Below, in pieces: positions 45,037 through 54,218 of a DNA stretch of 64,000 nt. The number at the start of each line of letters is the position of its first letter. The first letter of the stretch is position 1. Below the pieces are notes generated by a model, which did no database searches, had not been told where the DNA came from, and saw only the letters and a list, made by a program, of their open reading frames with translations. The DNA comes from Enterococcus sp. PF1-24 (GTDB lineage Bacteria > Bacillota > Bacilli > Lactobacillales > Enterococcaceae), in the NCBI RefSeq assembly GCF_029893325.1, contig NZ_JARXWL010000007.1, positions 51,195 through 115,194 of the forward strand. The letters are read 5' to 3'. The translations under genes and the position numbers were made by a program.

Positions 45037-47340
45037 TTACTCAGTCCGCCATTTTTCAGGAATTGTAAGTGTAAATATATCAGTTCCTATTTCATAAACC
45101 TGATCATAAATCGTGATTTCAACAGAGTGATTATTTACTACTTGAAAAGCAACTTTTTCACTAGTTACTTTTATTTCAATAACAGCCTGTTTGTACTCCA
45201 CACGAAAAGTATAACTATCCCACGATTGAGGAATTGAAGGATTAAACAATAACATTGGGCCATCACTACGAAGACCACCAAATCCGTAAACAATATTAAC
45301 CCAGGCTGCTGCAATTGAAGTTGTATGCAAGCCTTCATTCGTATTACGATTATAATTATCTAAATCCATTCGTGTTGCAAATCCAAAGAAATCAAACGCT
45401 TCCTCATGACGACCAATTTCAGCTGCTAAAATGGAATGAATTGATGGGGAAAGTGATGATTCATGAATTGTTCGTGGTTCATAAAATTCATAGTTCACAC
45501 GTTTTTCTTCCGATGTAAATCGTTGATTATATAAAAATTGAAACATCAATACATCAGGTTGCTTAATCATGTCATTACGATAAATCCGATCATAAGACCA
45601 ATGATTATATAACGGAAATTCTTCAACTGGAATTGAATGAATATCAATGTGTGGTAATTTAAAATAACCATCATGTTGCTCAAATAAACCTGTTTTTTCT
45701 TGTAGTATAACAGTTTTTTCAGAGCACTTTTGCCAATTGTTTAATTCATCGTCTGAAACACCTGTTTTTTCTTGTAATAAATCATACATAGTCGGTGCAA
45801 GTCGTTGTAGTTCACACAACACTTCAACTGTATAATCAAAAGTCTGTTGTGCCATATAATTAGTATAACCATTATGATTAACCATTACTTGAAACTCATC
45901 TGGCCCCATCACACCGAAGAAGCCAAAATCACCTTCTGGACTCCAGTCACCTCGAGCTGCTAAAAATCGTGAAATTTCAATCAACATTTCTGCCCCATGC
46001 CCATATAAAAACTCTTTATCTTCAGTTAGATGAACATAATGCCAAATACCATAAGCAACACCTGTGCTTGGCTGAAACTGAGTGCTAGCATGTTGCCACA
46101 AATCACAAGCTTCTTTACCATTCAAGGTAGCAATCGGATAACAAGCACCTGGGCAATCCAAATCACGGGCACGAACTTTTGCTTGTTCCAACGTATTATA
46201 CCGAAACTCCAACAAATTACGAGCTGCTTTAGGATTATTGAACAGATAATATGGTAAACAACATGTTTCTGTATCCCAAAAAGCATGTCCACCATAAGCT
46301 TCTCCCGTCAGACCTTTAGCACCGATATTATTGGTTGGATCTTGTCCATGATAAGTTTGCTGTAGTTGGAAAATGCAATAACGAATTCCTTGTTGATTTT
46401 TATCATCGCCTTCAATCTGAATATCAAAGTTCGCCCAAACGTAATCCCAAAAAGTTTTTTGCTCCAACAATGCTTTTTCATAACCTAGCCCTTTTTGTAA
46501 AGCTAAAACTTTTTCTCCACGCGACCATAAGCTTTCAACACTCTCAGTAATTTTTTTCTCAACAACATTAGTAACCATTTTTTTGACAGTGGTTTCTTGA
46601 CCTTCACTTAAGTTCAAAGTCATCTCATAACCAATAAATTGTGGCTGCTCTAACTTGTTCATCACTACATCTTGATTTATTTCTAATTCAAATCCTGAAT
46701 AAACACGTTGTTCAGATGAAATTGTCTGTGATAAAATACTTGCTCCTTGCTCAGTAAATCCTTTTTTTTGTTCTTGCCAATAAGCTACATCTCTACCTGC
46801 ATGAATGGTATTGAAATCCAAACCAAGCGTTGCAGAGATTACACCGGAAAAATTCTCTGGTACTAGTTGAATCACTTGATAACCATATTCTGCTCTTTCC
46901 ATATGTAAAAAGCGTTGCATGCTGATTTTGATTCTTTTTCCTGATGCTAAAATCCAAGTAAAACTCCGAGTTAAAACGCCCGTTTTTAAATCTAGTTCAC
47001 GACGAAATTTTTCAATTGTAGAAACATTGATGTCGAGTTGCTCCCCCTCAATGCTTAAGCGTGTATATAACCAATCAACAGCATTTACCATAAAATGCGG
47101 CTCCGTTACAACACCTTTATATCCAGTATACGTACTTTTAGTATTTTCATAAATCCCATTAAAATAACTACCTAAAAGAGACTCACTGGTAGTACCTTCT
47201 TCAAAATATCCACGAACACCCATATATTCATTGCCAAGTGAAAAAATTGATTCCGCAACTTGACTATATGATGGATCAAAACCATCTTCAATAATCTTCC
47301 AAGGATCAAGTACAAAATATTGATCAGCTATTTTTGCCAT
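45037..47340 (-). CDS. Glycoside hydrolase family 65 phosphorylase
   Basis: A 767-aa enzyme that splits an alpha-glucoside with phosphate into beta-glucose 1-phosphate and the other sugar. The N-terminal beta-sandwich (SIFSLGNEYMGVRGYFEEG) is followed by a helical barrel. The general-acid Glu is in GVMGPDEFQVMVNHNGY (about residue 481, compare E487 of Lactobacillus maltose phosphorylase), and the phosphate region HESSLSPSIHS lies near 620. The ATG at 47340 has GGAGG 6 nt upstream. Maltose, kojibiose, nigerose or trehalose specificity cannot be assigned by eye. It lies in an operon with an ABC importer and pgmB. Confidence 0.92.
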   Translation of the reverse strand: MAKIADQYFVLDPWKIIEDGFDPSYSQVAESIFSLGNEYMGVRGYFEEGTTSESLLGSYFNGIYENTKSTYTGYKGVVTEPHFMVNAVDWLYTRLSIEGEQLDINVSTIEKFRRELDLKTGVLTRSFTWILASGKRIKISMQRFLHMERAEYGYQVIQLVPENFSGVISATLGLDFNTIHAGRDVAYWQEQKKGFTEQGASILSQTISSEQRVYSGFELEINQDVVMNKLEQPQFIGYEMTLNLSEGQETTVKKMVTNVVEKKITESVESLWSRGEKVLALQKGLGYEKALLEQKTFWDYVWANFDIQIEGDDKNQQGIRYCIFQLQQTYHGQDPTNNIGAKGLTGEAYGGHAFWDTETCCLPYYLFNNPKAARNLLEFRYNTLEQAKVRARDLDCPGACYPIATLNGKEACDLWQHASTQFQPSTGVAYGIWHYVHLTEDKEFLYGHGAEMLIEISRFLAARGDWSPEGDFGFFGVMGPDEFQVMVNHNGYTNYMAQQTFDYTVEVLCELQRLAPTMYDLLQEKTGVSDDELNNWQKCSEKTVILQEKTGLFEQHDGYFKLPHIDIHSIPVEEFPLYNHWSYDRIYRNDMIKQPDVLMFQFLYNQRFTSEEKRVNYEFYEPRTIHESSLSPSIHSILAAEIGRHEEAFDFFGFATRMDLDNYNRNTNEGLHTTSIAAAWVNIVYGFGGLRSDGPMLLFNPSIPQSWDSYTFRVEYKQAVIEIKVTSEKVAFQVVNNHSVEITIYDQVYEIGTDIFTLTIPEKWRTE

Positions 47341-47414
47341 ATTACGCCTCCATACCACTGTTACCAGTTTTTTTAGAGATTGGCTTTTCCAAGATGATCA
47401 ACTATTCATCTGCA

Positions 47415-48464
47415 TCAGCCAATCTTGCCAAAATTCGGACCATCAACCACAGATTTTCTCACCACTAGTTCTCCCATTAAAATTTTCAATTGATCTGCCT
47501 CATACTCTTTCTTTTCAAGAATATTACTAAGGGTTATCATTGCCAATTCACCTTTACTAACTTGATCTAACCGAATGGTAGTCAAAGGCGGATCATTTAA
47601 TCGAGCATAGCGGATATCATCAAAACTAATGATTGAAATTCTATTTTGGTCATATATATTTTTTTCTTTCAAATAATGAATCAGTTCAACAGCTAAAAAA
47701 TCAGCTGTAACTACAATCGCCGTAAAACGGTCTAAATTAGCTGCTATATTCCCTAAATCTTGTTTTTCATTGGTAAATACCAAATCCTCATCATAAGGAA
47801 TCCCTCCGATTTTCAAAGCTTCTTTATAACCTTGAAAACGTGATTGTATAACACCCATACACTCAGGCTGAAAAGGATAGGTCAAAAAAGCAATCTGCTC
47901 ATGTCCTTTACCTATTAAAAAGCTAGTTGCTGTTAAACCTGCTTGATAATCATCTGTATTAATAAACATCCTTCGATCCGGTTCGTTTAGTTCCACATAG
48001 CGTAAAGGTGATAAATGCGTATCAATAAAGACGATTGGAGCATCGATTTTAGCATTAATTTCTTCAAAAAAGGCTTCCGACACGCCAACTGCAATAAAAC
48101 CTTCAAACTTCCAGTTACGTTGCACAGATTGAATATCTTCAACCGAAGTTACATTATGAATTAACGTAAAATAACCACGTTCTTTGGCGCAACGTTCAAT
48201 TCCTTCCAACACTTCTGTAACAAAAGGATCAGAAAATCTAAAGCTTTCCGCTTCTGAATAATATAACAGTCCAATCAATCGAGATGAAGACTGCACTAAA
48301 GCACGGGCATTCATATTCGGCGTATAGTTATATTTTTCTATGATTTTTTCAATCAATTCGATTTTATCTTTAGAGACTCGGTGCGCTTTTTTATTGATTA
48401 CATTTGATACTGTTGTGACGCTCACACCAGCCTCTTGCGCAATCTGCTTAATCGTAATTTTCAT
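47415..48464 (-). CDS. LacI-family transcriptional regulator
   Basis: A 349-aa repressor. The helix-turn-helix is TIKQIAQEAGVSVTTVSNVIN, followed by a hinge (NMNARALVQ) and a type I sugar-binding fold (LIGLLYYSEAESF, FINTDDYQAGL, ISIISFDDIRYARLNDPPLTTIRLD). It is encoded between the permease and GH65 genes of the operon it probably controls. The two palindromes at 51759-51809 are typical LacI-family operators in front of that operon. The ATG at 48464 fits the family start, with GGTGA 5 nt upstream. Confidence 0.93.
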   Translation of the reverse strand: MKITIKQIAQEAGVSVTTVSNVINKKAHRVSKDKIELIEKIIEKYNYTPNMNARALVQSSSRLIGLLYYSEAESFRFSDPFVTEVLEGIERCAKERGYFTLIHNVTSVEDIQSVQRNWKFEGFIAVGVSEAFFEEINAKIDAPIVFIDTHLSPLRYVELNEPDRRMFINTDDYQAGLTATSFLIGKGHEQIAFLTYPFQPECMGVIQSRFQGYKEALKIGGIPYDEDLVFTNEKQDLGNIAANLDRFTAIVVTADFLAVELIHYLKEKNIYDQNRISIISFDDIRYARLNDPPLTTIRLDQVSKGELAMITLSNILEKKEYEADQLKILMGELVVRKSVVDGPNFGKIG

Positions 48465-48530
48465 TTTAATCACCATTTTCCCAAAATTAGTCTATAGCCA
48501 TTATACATGATTCCCTATCTAAGCAGTTGA

Positions 48531-49346
48531 TTATTTTCCTGAACCACTGGCCACACCTGCAATAAATTGCTTTTGGAAAACCAAATAGATGATGATAACT
48601 GGAATGATTGAAATTGATGTTGCCGCAAACAATCCACCATAATCTGTACCATACTGACCATTGAACATTCGCAATCCAACAGAAAGCAGTTGTTTTTTTT
48701 CATCATTAATCATCAAGAAAGGCCACAAATAATCTTCCCAGCTCCATAAGAATTGGAAAATAGCCATACTCGCAATCGTATTACGAGACATCGGTAAAAT
48801 AATCCGATGAAAAATAAAGAAATCTGATGCTCCATCTATTCGTGCAGCCTCTAACATTTCATCAGATATCCGTGAGATACTTTGACGAAATAGAAAAATG
48901 CCAAAACCACTAACCATCGATGGAATAATCAACGATTTATAAGTATCCATCCACCCAAAATTCATAATCATTTCATATTTAGGAATAATCGTAACTGCCC
49001 ATGGAAGCATCATTGTTGACAAGGTAATTCCAAAAAGCAAATTACGTCCCCGAAATTTAAACTTAGCAAACACAAAACCAACCAATGCGCTAGTATAGAT
49101 AATAATTACTGTTGTCAAAGTCGACACAAACAAGCTATTAAAAAACATGCGCATAAAGTCAAATTTTTCTTGAATCGTTGTATAATTATCAAAAGTTGAA
49201 GGTTTCGGGAAAATATTTCCACCAATTTTAACAATTTCTGAGTTAGTTGCAAAAGAAGAGATAAACATCCATAAAAATGGAATGACTGTCACCAAAGCAA
49301 TCAAAAACAGCAGAATATTAAATATCCATCCACGTGATTTTTTCAT
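48531..49346 (-). CDS. Sugar ABC transporter permease, MalG type
   Basis: A 271-aa permease of the fourth importer. It has FLWMFISSFATN behind the first membrane segment and the EAA loop EAARIDGASDFFIFHRI near residue 178. It overlaps the upstream permease by one nucleotide (TGATG). It serves uptake of an alpha-glucoside for GH65. Confidence 0.93.
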   Translation of the reverse strand: MKKSRGWIFNILLFLIALVTVIPFLWMFISSFATNSEIVKIGGNIFPKPSTFDNYTTIQEKFDFMRMFFNSLFVSTLTTVIIIYTSALVGFVFAKFKFRGRNLLFGITLSTMMLPWAVTIIPKYEMIMNFGWMDTYKSLIIPSMVSGFGIFLFRQSISRISDEMLEAARIDGASDFFIFHRIILPMSRNTIASMAIFQFLWSWEDYLWPFLMINDEKKQLLSVGLRMFNGQYGTDYGGLFAATSISIIPVIIIYLVFQKQFIAGVASGSGK

Positions 49347-50224
49347 CAGTCTAACTCTCCTTCCCCAGTAATTTTAAACATTATTATCGTCAAAATCGCA
49401 ATAATAACAAAAAGAATAATCGCCATTGCTGAAGCTGTCCCAAAATTATATTTTTCAAAAGCTTCATCATAAATCAAATAAGAAATAACATATGATGATG
49501 TCCCTGGGCCACCTTTAGTCATAATCAAGATTTGAATATACGCTTGAAAATAACTGATTAATGATGTAATCACGATGAACAATGTCGTTGGTTTAAGTAA
49601 AGGCAAAGTAATATTAGTAAATCGTTGCCAAGCATTTGCACCATCCATATCGGCAGCCTCAAATACTTCTTCTGGCAACCCCATCAAACCACCTAAGAAA
49701 ATTACTGTTGCATAACCAAAGTCCTTCCAAACAGTCATAATAATAATTGCTGGCATTGCCCATTTTGAATTCTGCAACCAGTTGATATCTAAGCCAAAAA
49801 CTTTATTGATTAATCCAAATTGCGGATTGAACATCCATAACCAAACAAATGATACTGCAACCAGCGGTGTAATTGTCGGCATATAAAACATACCCTGAAA
49901 AAATGATTTAAAGCGAGTCAATTTAGAATTTAATAACAGAGCAAGCCCTAATCCTAATATCACGCGAAACAAAACAGAGAAGAAAGAGAAAACAAATGTA
50001 TTTTTCATCGAACTCCAAAAAAGGTTATTCGTTAATACATCTTTAAAATTATCAAATCCAACCCAGTCATACTTATCAATCAAGGGATTCCAATCATGCA
50101 AACTACCAGCAAATGCTTTATAAATAGGATAAATAAGAAAAATAGCAAAATAAACAACTAGTAATGTCATCGTAATATTTCGCAAATTGAAGATTGGCGA
50201 TACTTTTAAACGCTTTTCTTTCAT
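49346..50224 (-). CDS. Sugar ABC transporter permease, MalF type
   Basis: A 292-aa permease with about six membrane segments and the EAA loop EAADMDGANAWQRFTNI near residue 196. TKGGPGTSSYV is the periplasmic-side GGP motif. AGGAGG precedes the ATG. It lies downstream of the binding-protein gene across a hairpin. Confidence 0.93.
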   Translation of the reverse strand: MKEKRLKVSPIFNLRNITMTLLVVYFAIFLIYPIYKAFAGSLHDWNPLIDKYDWVGFDNFKDVLTNNLFWSSMKNTFVFSFFSVLFRVILGLGLALLLNSKLTRFKSFFQGMFYMPTITPLVAVSFVWLWMFNPQFGLINKVFGLDINWLQNSKWAMPAIIIMTVWKDFGYATVIFLGGLMGLPEEVFEAADMDGANAWQRFTNITLPLLKPTTLFIVITSLISYFQAYIQILIMTKGGPGTSSYVISYLIYDEAFEKYNFGTASAMAIILFVIIAILTIIMFKITGEGELD

Positions 50225-50288
50225 ACCCTGTCCCTCCTAATTCGTTTTAAAGTATTAATTTTGAAACTTTCATACTCTCATAAGAGTA

Positions 50289-50323
50289 AATGTGAGTGAA
50301 AGTTTATCGCTCTCACCCACATT
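50289..50323 (-). other. Intercistronic hairpin after the binding-protein gene
   Basis: Arms AATGTGAGTGA and TCACCCACATT pair on the minus-strand RNA with one G-U pair. Like the other three, it separates the binding-protein gene from the next gene of the operon and lacks a clear T run. Confidence 0.5.
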
Positions 50324-50336
50324 CAAATTTCAAAGT

Positions 50337-51722
50337 TTACTTACCAGCCTCGTCATAAAATTCATAAGCTGAATCAAGTGAAACAAAATCTGTACTCTTC
50401 ATTTCTGATTCCATTTTTGCCTGTCCATCTTTAATTGCTTGTTCCAAATCTTTGCCGTTATAAAGAACATCATCTAACGTTTGATCCCCTGTTTTTTCAA
50501 CAGTTGCCGGGAAAGCACCAGGCCAGATTAAGCGATCAACACGTGGAGCAATTGCACTCAATACAGGATTTCCTAAAATTTCTTTGTCGTCAGCTAGCGA
50601 TTTTTTAGTTGGGAATGACGCTAAAGTCAAAGCACCTTTTTTAGAGTATTCATCATTAGCCAAACAGAATCTTAAGAAATCTTGCGCAACTGCTTGTTGT
50701 TCTTCACTTTGATTTTTATTAATACCTGGCGTACTTTCACCATTATAACGATCATAAGCAAATGGTACTTCTTCAGTTGGTGTTGGTGTAGGGAACACGC
50801 CATAATCGATATCAGGATAATTTGTGTTCAAATCATTTAAAAACCAGCCCCACATATAAACCATCGCTGTTTGTCCATTACCAAAAGTTTTACCTGCTTC
50901 ACCAAAATCTTTTGAACCGACTTTATCTTTTTCATAAAGATCTACTAAAAACTGCATATTTTCAACAGTTGTTGGATTATCATAGTTAGCAACTGAGCCA
51001 TCTTCTTTAAATAACAGTGTTCCTTTTTGATAATTTAAACCTTCGTAAATAGCACTGTAATTTTCAAAATTATAGCTATAACCTGCTTGAACAATTTTAC
51101 CATCTTCTGTTTTTGTTAATTTTTTGGCAACTTCACGGAATTCATCCCACGTTTTAGGAATATCAGCATCTGTTAAACCTGCTTCAGCCCACATTTCTTT
51201 ATTGTAATAAATATTTCCGGTGTTGATTAAACTATCTGTATAATAAACTTTATCATCAATCACATGCGGTGCTACTGAAGTAAAATCAGCTTCCAAATCA
51301 GCTACAGAAATATCATATGGTGCTAAATAAGGAAAAATATTGTCATGTTGTGAATTATGAATATTGAAAATAGCTGGGCTATCTTTGCCTTTTAATGATA
51401 AAGGCAATTTTGTCCAATAATCATCCCACGGCTGCAATACAAATTTTATTTCTACATTGGGATAAATTTTTTCATATTCTTTTGCCATTTCACCAACAGG
51501 ATCATTTTCTGTCCATGTCCAATAATCAATCTTAATTGGCTCGCCATCATTTACCAACTTGTTAGGGTCAAATTGAACAGCATCACCTATTACGTCCATT
51601 CCTTTGTCTGCCACTGAATCTTTTGTGCCAGATACTTCTTTCGTATCATCACCTGAAGAACACGCTGCCAGACTACCTACCAATAAAACCGAGAAAAGTG
51701 CTGCAAAAATTTTCTTTTTCAT
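50337..51722 (-). CDS. ABC transporter solute-binding lipoprotein
   Basis: A 461-aa binding protein with signal MKKKIFAALFSVLLVGSLAAC and lipobox SLAAC, followed by a charged linker and the family 1 fold (WTWTENDPVGEMAKEYE, PKTWDEFREVAKKL, MVYMWGWFLNDL). The second of two tandem ATGs (51722) has AGGAGG at the better distance of 7 nt. It is the first gene of the GH65 operon, under two LacI-type palindromes. Confidence 0.92.
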   Translation of the reverse strand: MKKKIFAALFSVLLVGSLAACSSGDDTKEVSGTKDSVADKGMDVIGDAVQFDPNKLVNDGEPIKIDYWTWTENDPVGEMAKEYEKIYPNVEIKFVLQPWDDYWTKLPLSLKGKDSPAIFNIHNSQHDNIFPYLAPYDISVADLEADFTSVAPHVIDDKVYYTDSLINTGNIYYNKEMWAEAGLTDADIPKTWDEFREVAKKLTKTEDGKIVQAGYSYNFENYSAIYEGLNYQKGTLLFKEDGSVANYDNPTTVENMQFLVDLYEKDKVGSKDFGEAGKTFGNGQTAMVYMWGWFLNDLNTNYPDIDYGVFPTPTPTEEVPFAYDRYNGESTPGINKNQSEEQQAVAQDFLRFCLANDEYSKKGALTLASFPTKKSLADDKEILGNPVLSAIAPRVDRLIWPGAFPATVEKTGDQTLDDVLYNGKDLEQAIKDGQAKMESEMKSTDFVSLDSAYEFYDEAGK

Positions 51723-51758
51723 CATAGGACCTCCTAAAATTTTAAATAGATATCTCAT

Positions 51759-51830
51759 TTAAGTTTAACGTTAAACTTAATATCACAAACAAAGTTTAAC
51801 GTTAAACTTAAATATTGTCAAGCGCTTTCA
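51759..51830 (-). promoter_or_regulatory. Promoter with two LacI-type operators and a cre-like box
   Basis: Two copies of the perfect palindrome AAGTTTAACGTTAAACTT lie at 51761-51778 (extended to 22 bp, 51759-51780) and 51792-51809, their centres 31 bp apart, about three helical turns. On the minus strand TTGACA (51816-51821) and TAAACT (51793-51798) have a 17-bp spacer, so the second palindrome covers the -10. The minus-strand sequence TGAAAGCGCTTGACA overlaps the -35 and resembles a catabolite-responsive element. The layout predicts looping repression plus CcpA control. Confidence 0.82.
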
Positions 51831-51996
51831 AAGATATTTTTTTGCTTTTTTATATCCTGCCACCTTCTCTGTTATTTTATACTAAGCTTCACTTTTAACT
51901 CTCAAGGATTCCTTAACTTTTAGTTAGTTACCTCAAAAATTTAATTTTATTTGTCTCTACCAAAATATTTTTTTGCTGTCTGTTTATACAAAAAAA
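51831..51996. other. Intergenic stretch without genes
   Basis: The 337 bp between the binding-protein start and the dehydrogenase stop hold only the promoter/operators on one side and the terminator at 51997-52034 on the other. In between I see A/T-rich DNA with no open frame or clear structure. Confidence 0.5.
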
Positions 51997-52034
51997 CAGA
52001 AGAAATACTGATTGTCAATCACCCATTTCTTCTG
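51997..52034 (-). terminator. Terminator of the PTS-deoC operon
   Basis: Arms CAGAAGAAAT and ATTTCTTCTG, a 10-bp perfect stem, are followed on the minus strand by TTTTTTTG. It lies 25 nt behind the last gene. Confidence 0.85.
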
Positions 52035-52059
52035 CCTTATCTATTTTAAATTATACGTG

Positions 52060-53115
52060 TTAAAAAACAATTACATTTTTCATACCAACTGCTTGTTCAG
52101 CATTTTTCAACGCTTCCATAAACGAATCTATAGGATAAAGTTTCGTAATCAATTGATTTAGAGGTATTCTCCCACTAGCAATCAGTTTTTCAGACAAACG
52201 ATAACCATTTAAACTCGCTCTAGTACAACCATAAACTCGTAATTGCTTGTAATGTAGAAGATTAGTATTCAACGGTACATTCTCTTTTTCTTTAGGTAAT
52301 CCGCCAAAAAATAATAGTCGCCCATTCATTCCCATATAATTAAAGCTTTCCTCTTGAACTTTAGGCGCTGGAGCAGCAACTATACATAAATCTACCCCTT
52401 TACCACCTGTCTCAAACATAATTTTTTCTTGAAGATTATCACTGGTTACAATCGTTAATTCTGGCACTAATTCTTTCGCTGTATTTAAGCGATCTATTTG
52501 AAGATCATTCATTAATACTTTGCCTGCACCTCTATTTAAGGCTAGCATCGCGTGCATAATGCCAATTGGTCCTGCACCAACAATTAATACAGTATCCCCT
52601 GCGTTTACACCAGAAATTTCTTGTCCGTTAAATACACAGCTGAAAGGCTCAATAAGAGCAGCTTCTTCAAAACTAATCTCATCTTGCAACAAAGTGACAT
52701 TTCCCTGACGAATTGCTTTTTCCGGAACCTTCAAATACTCTGCAAAACCACCAGGTAAATTGATACCAAAAGCTTCATACTCTGCACACAAGTGTGTGTT
52801 TCCACTTACACATTGATCACAAATTCCACATCCCATATTAGGGGCAACCGCTACACGCATCCCTTTTTCATATCCATTTACTAAATTGCCGACTTCTTCA
52901 ATTACACCAGAAATTTCATGACCTAAAATTAAGGGATGCTCCTCATCCACATTTACATAACCATTTTTAAACATACGAACATCTGTCCCACAAATAGATG
53001 CAGCTTTAACTTTTATAAGAAGCTCTGTATCATCAATAATTGGTTTAGAAACTTCTGTCAATCGGATTTTTTCTTTTCCTAACAACTGAACAGCTTTCAT
53101 CATTTTTTGTGACAT
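52060..53115 (-). CDS. Zinc-dependent alcohol (polyol) dehydrogenase
   Basis: A 351-aa medium-chain dehydrogenase. The catalytic zinc site is CGTDVRMFK (near residue 43) and GHEISGVIEE (near 65). The structural zinc cluster is GCGICDQCVSGNTHLC (near 95-110). The NAD-binding VLIVGAGPIGIMHAM lies near 168. It resembles sorbitol/galactitol-phosphate and threonine dehydrogenase-like enzymes. AGGAGGAG precedes the ATG. It is the last gene of the operon; the substrate is presumably the PTS-imported sugar phosphate or a product of the Gfo/Idh/MocA dehydrogenase. Confidence 0.9.
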   Translation of the reverse strand: MSQKMMKAVQLLGKEKIRLTEVSKPIIDDTELLIKVKAASICGTDVRMFKNGYVNVDEEHPLILGHEISGVIEEVGNLVNGYEKGMRVAVAPNMGCGICDQCVSGNTHLCAEYEAFGINLPGGFAEYLKVPEKAIRQGNVTLLQDEISFEEAALIEPFSCVFNGQEISGVNAGDTVLIVGAGPIGIMHAMLALNRGAGKVLMNDLQIDRLNTAKELVPELTIVTSDNLQEKIMFETGGKGVDLCIVAAPAPKVQEESFNYMGMNGRLLFFGGLPKEKENVPLNTNLLHYKQLRVYGCTRASLNGYRLSEKLIASGRIPLNQLITKLYPIDSFMEALKNAEQAVGMKNVIVF

Positions 53116-53165
53116 TACTTCTCCTCCTGGATAGTTAATTATAAGAACAAAAATTTTACAACTTT

Positions 53166-54176
53166 CTACATTAATTGAACAATACGTTTTTCTAGTAACG
53201 AAGTTAATCCTGCGTGAACTAATTTAACAGCCATCATGCCATCATAGCCTGTTACTAAAGGTTCGGTATCATTTATAATACAATCTACGAAAGCTTGATC
53301 TTCTCTTACATAAGCTTCTTGAAACAGATAAGTCCAACTGTGCATTGCCGGTCGAACAATTTCCCCATTTTTTTTAGCCACAACAACCTTATGTTTACTT
53401 TGATCTCCTATTAACACGCTACCATTTGTCCCTAAAATTTCTACTCTAGCATCATAACCATATTGCACGTATTGAGCGCCATCTACCGCTCCTAATTTAC
53501 CATCTGAAAATTGCAAATTTAAAGAAACAGTATCATAATAATCTGGATATTCCTGGCGAACTTCTGGTGAACGGAAATTGCCACCAATAGCATAAATAGA
53601 TGCTACTTCACTTCCTGCAAACCAACGTAAAGTATCAAAATCATGGCTATTAACTTCACCAATCGGTCCACTACTTTTTGATATATCATACATCCAAGGT
53701 TTTGGTTCACTCGGTCCATGAGTAAGTGATTTAATTAAAACAACATCACCAATTTGTCCGGAATCCACTATTTTTTTAGCCTCTTGAAAACTTTCATCAA
53801 ATCGTCGCATGAAGCCAACTTGTAATTTCACCTGATGTTCTTGTGCTGCTGCAATCATCTCTAAACATTCTTGTTCATTCATTGCTAATGGTTTTTCACA
53901 TAAAATATGTTTTTTTGCTTGTGCTGCTGCGATTACAATTTCTTTATGATAAACAGTAGGTGTAACAACCACAACTGCATCTATATCTGGATTTTCAACA
54001 GCTTGTTTATAATCTGTATAAACATATTCTACAGCTAATTCTTCTTTAGCTTTTTGTAATGCTTCTTCTGAGGGATCACACAAAGCTATTAATTTCCCAC
54101 CTGACACTTTTGCCGCCATATTGCGACCGTGAATTAAGCCCGCACGCCCTGTACCTATTAAACAAATATTAATCAT
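53166..54176 (-). CDS. Gfo/Idh/MocA-family oxidoreductase (inositol dehydrogenase-like)
   Basis: A 336-aa NAD-dependent dehydrogenase. It shows IGTGRAGLIHGRNMA at the N-terminus, EKPLAMNEQECLEMI with the catalytic Lys near residue 94, VGFMRRFDESFQEAK, and the active-site GEVNSHDFDTLRWFAG (near 172). It is similar to inositol 2-dehydrogenases. The start is ambiguous: the GTG at 54182 has AAGGG at normal distance, while the ATG at 54176 fits the family start. It lies between the PTS and alcohol dehydrogenase genes, so it may act on a sugar or polyol derivative. Confidence 0.88.
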   Translation of the reverse strand: MINICLIGTGRAGLIHGRNMAAKVSGGKLIALCDPSEEALQKAKEELAVEYVYTDYKQAVENPDIDAVVVVTPTVYHKEIVIAAAQAKKHILCEKPLAMNEQECLEMIAAAQEHQVKLQVGFMRRFDESFQEAKKIVDSGQIGDVVLIKSLTHGPSEPKPWMYDISKSSGPIGEVNSHDFDTLRWFAGSEVASIYAIGGNFRSPEVRQEYPDYYDTVSLNLQFSDGKLGAVDGAQYVQYGYDARVEILGTNGSVLIGDQSKHKVVVAKKNGEIVRPAMHSWTYLFQEAYVREDQAFVDCIINDTEPLVTGYDGMMAVKLVHAGLTSLLEKRIVQLM

Positions 54177-54218
54177 TTCCACCGTTTCCCTTCCAACTAA
54201 TAACTAATAACTAATCAC

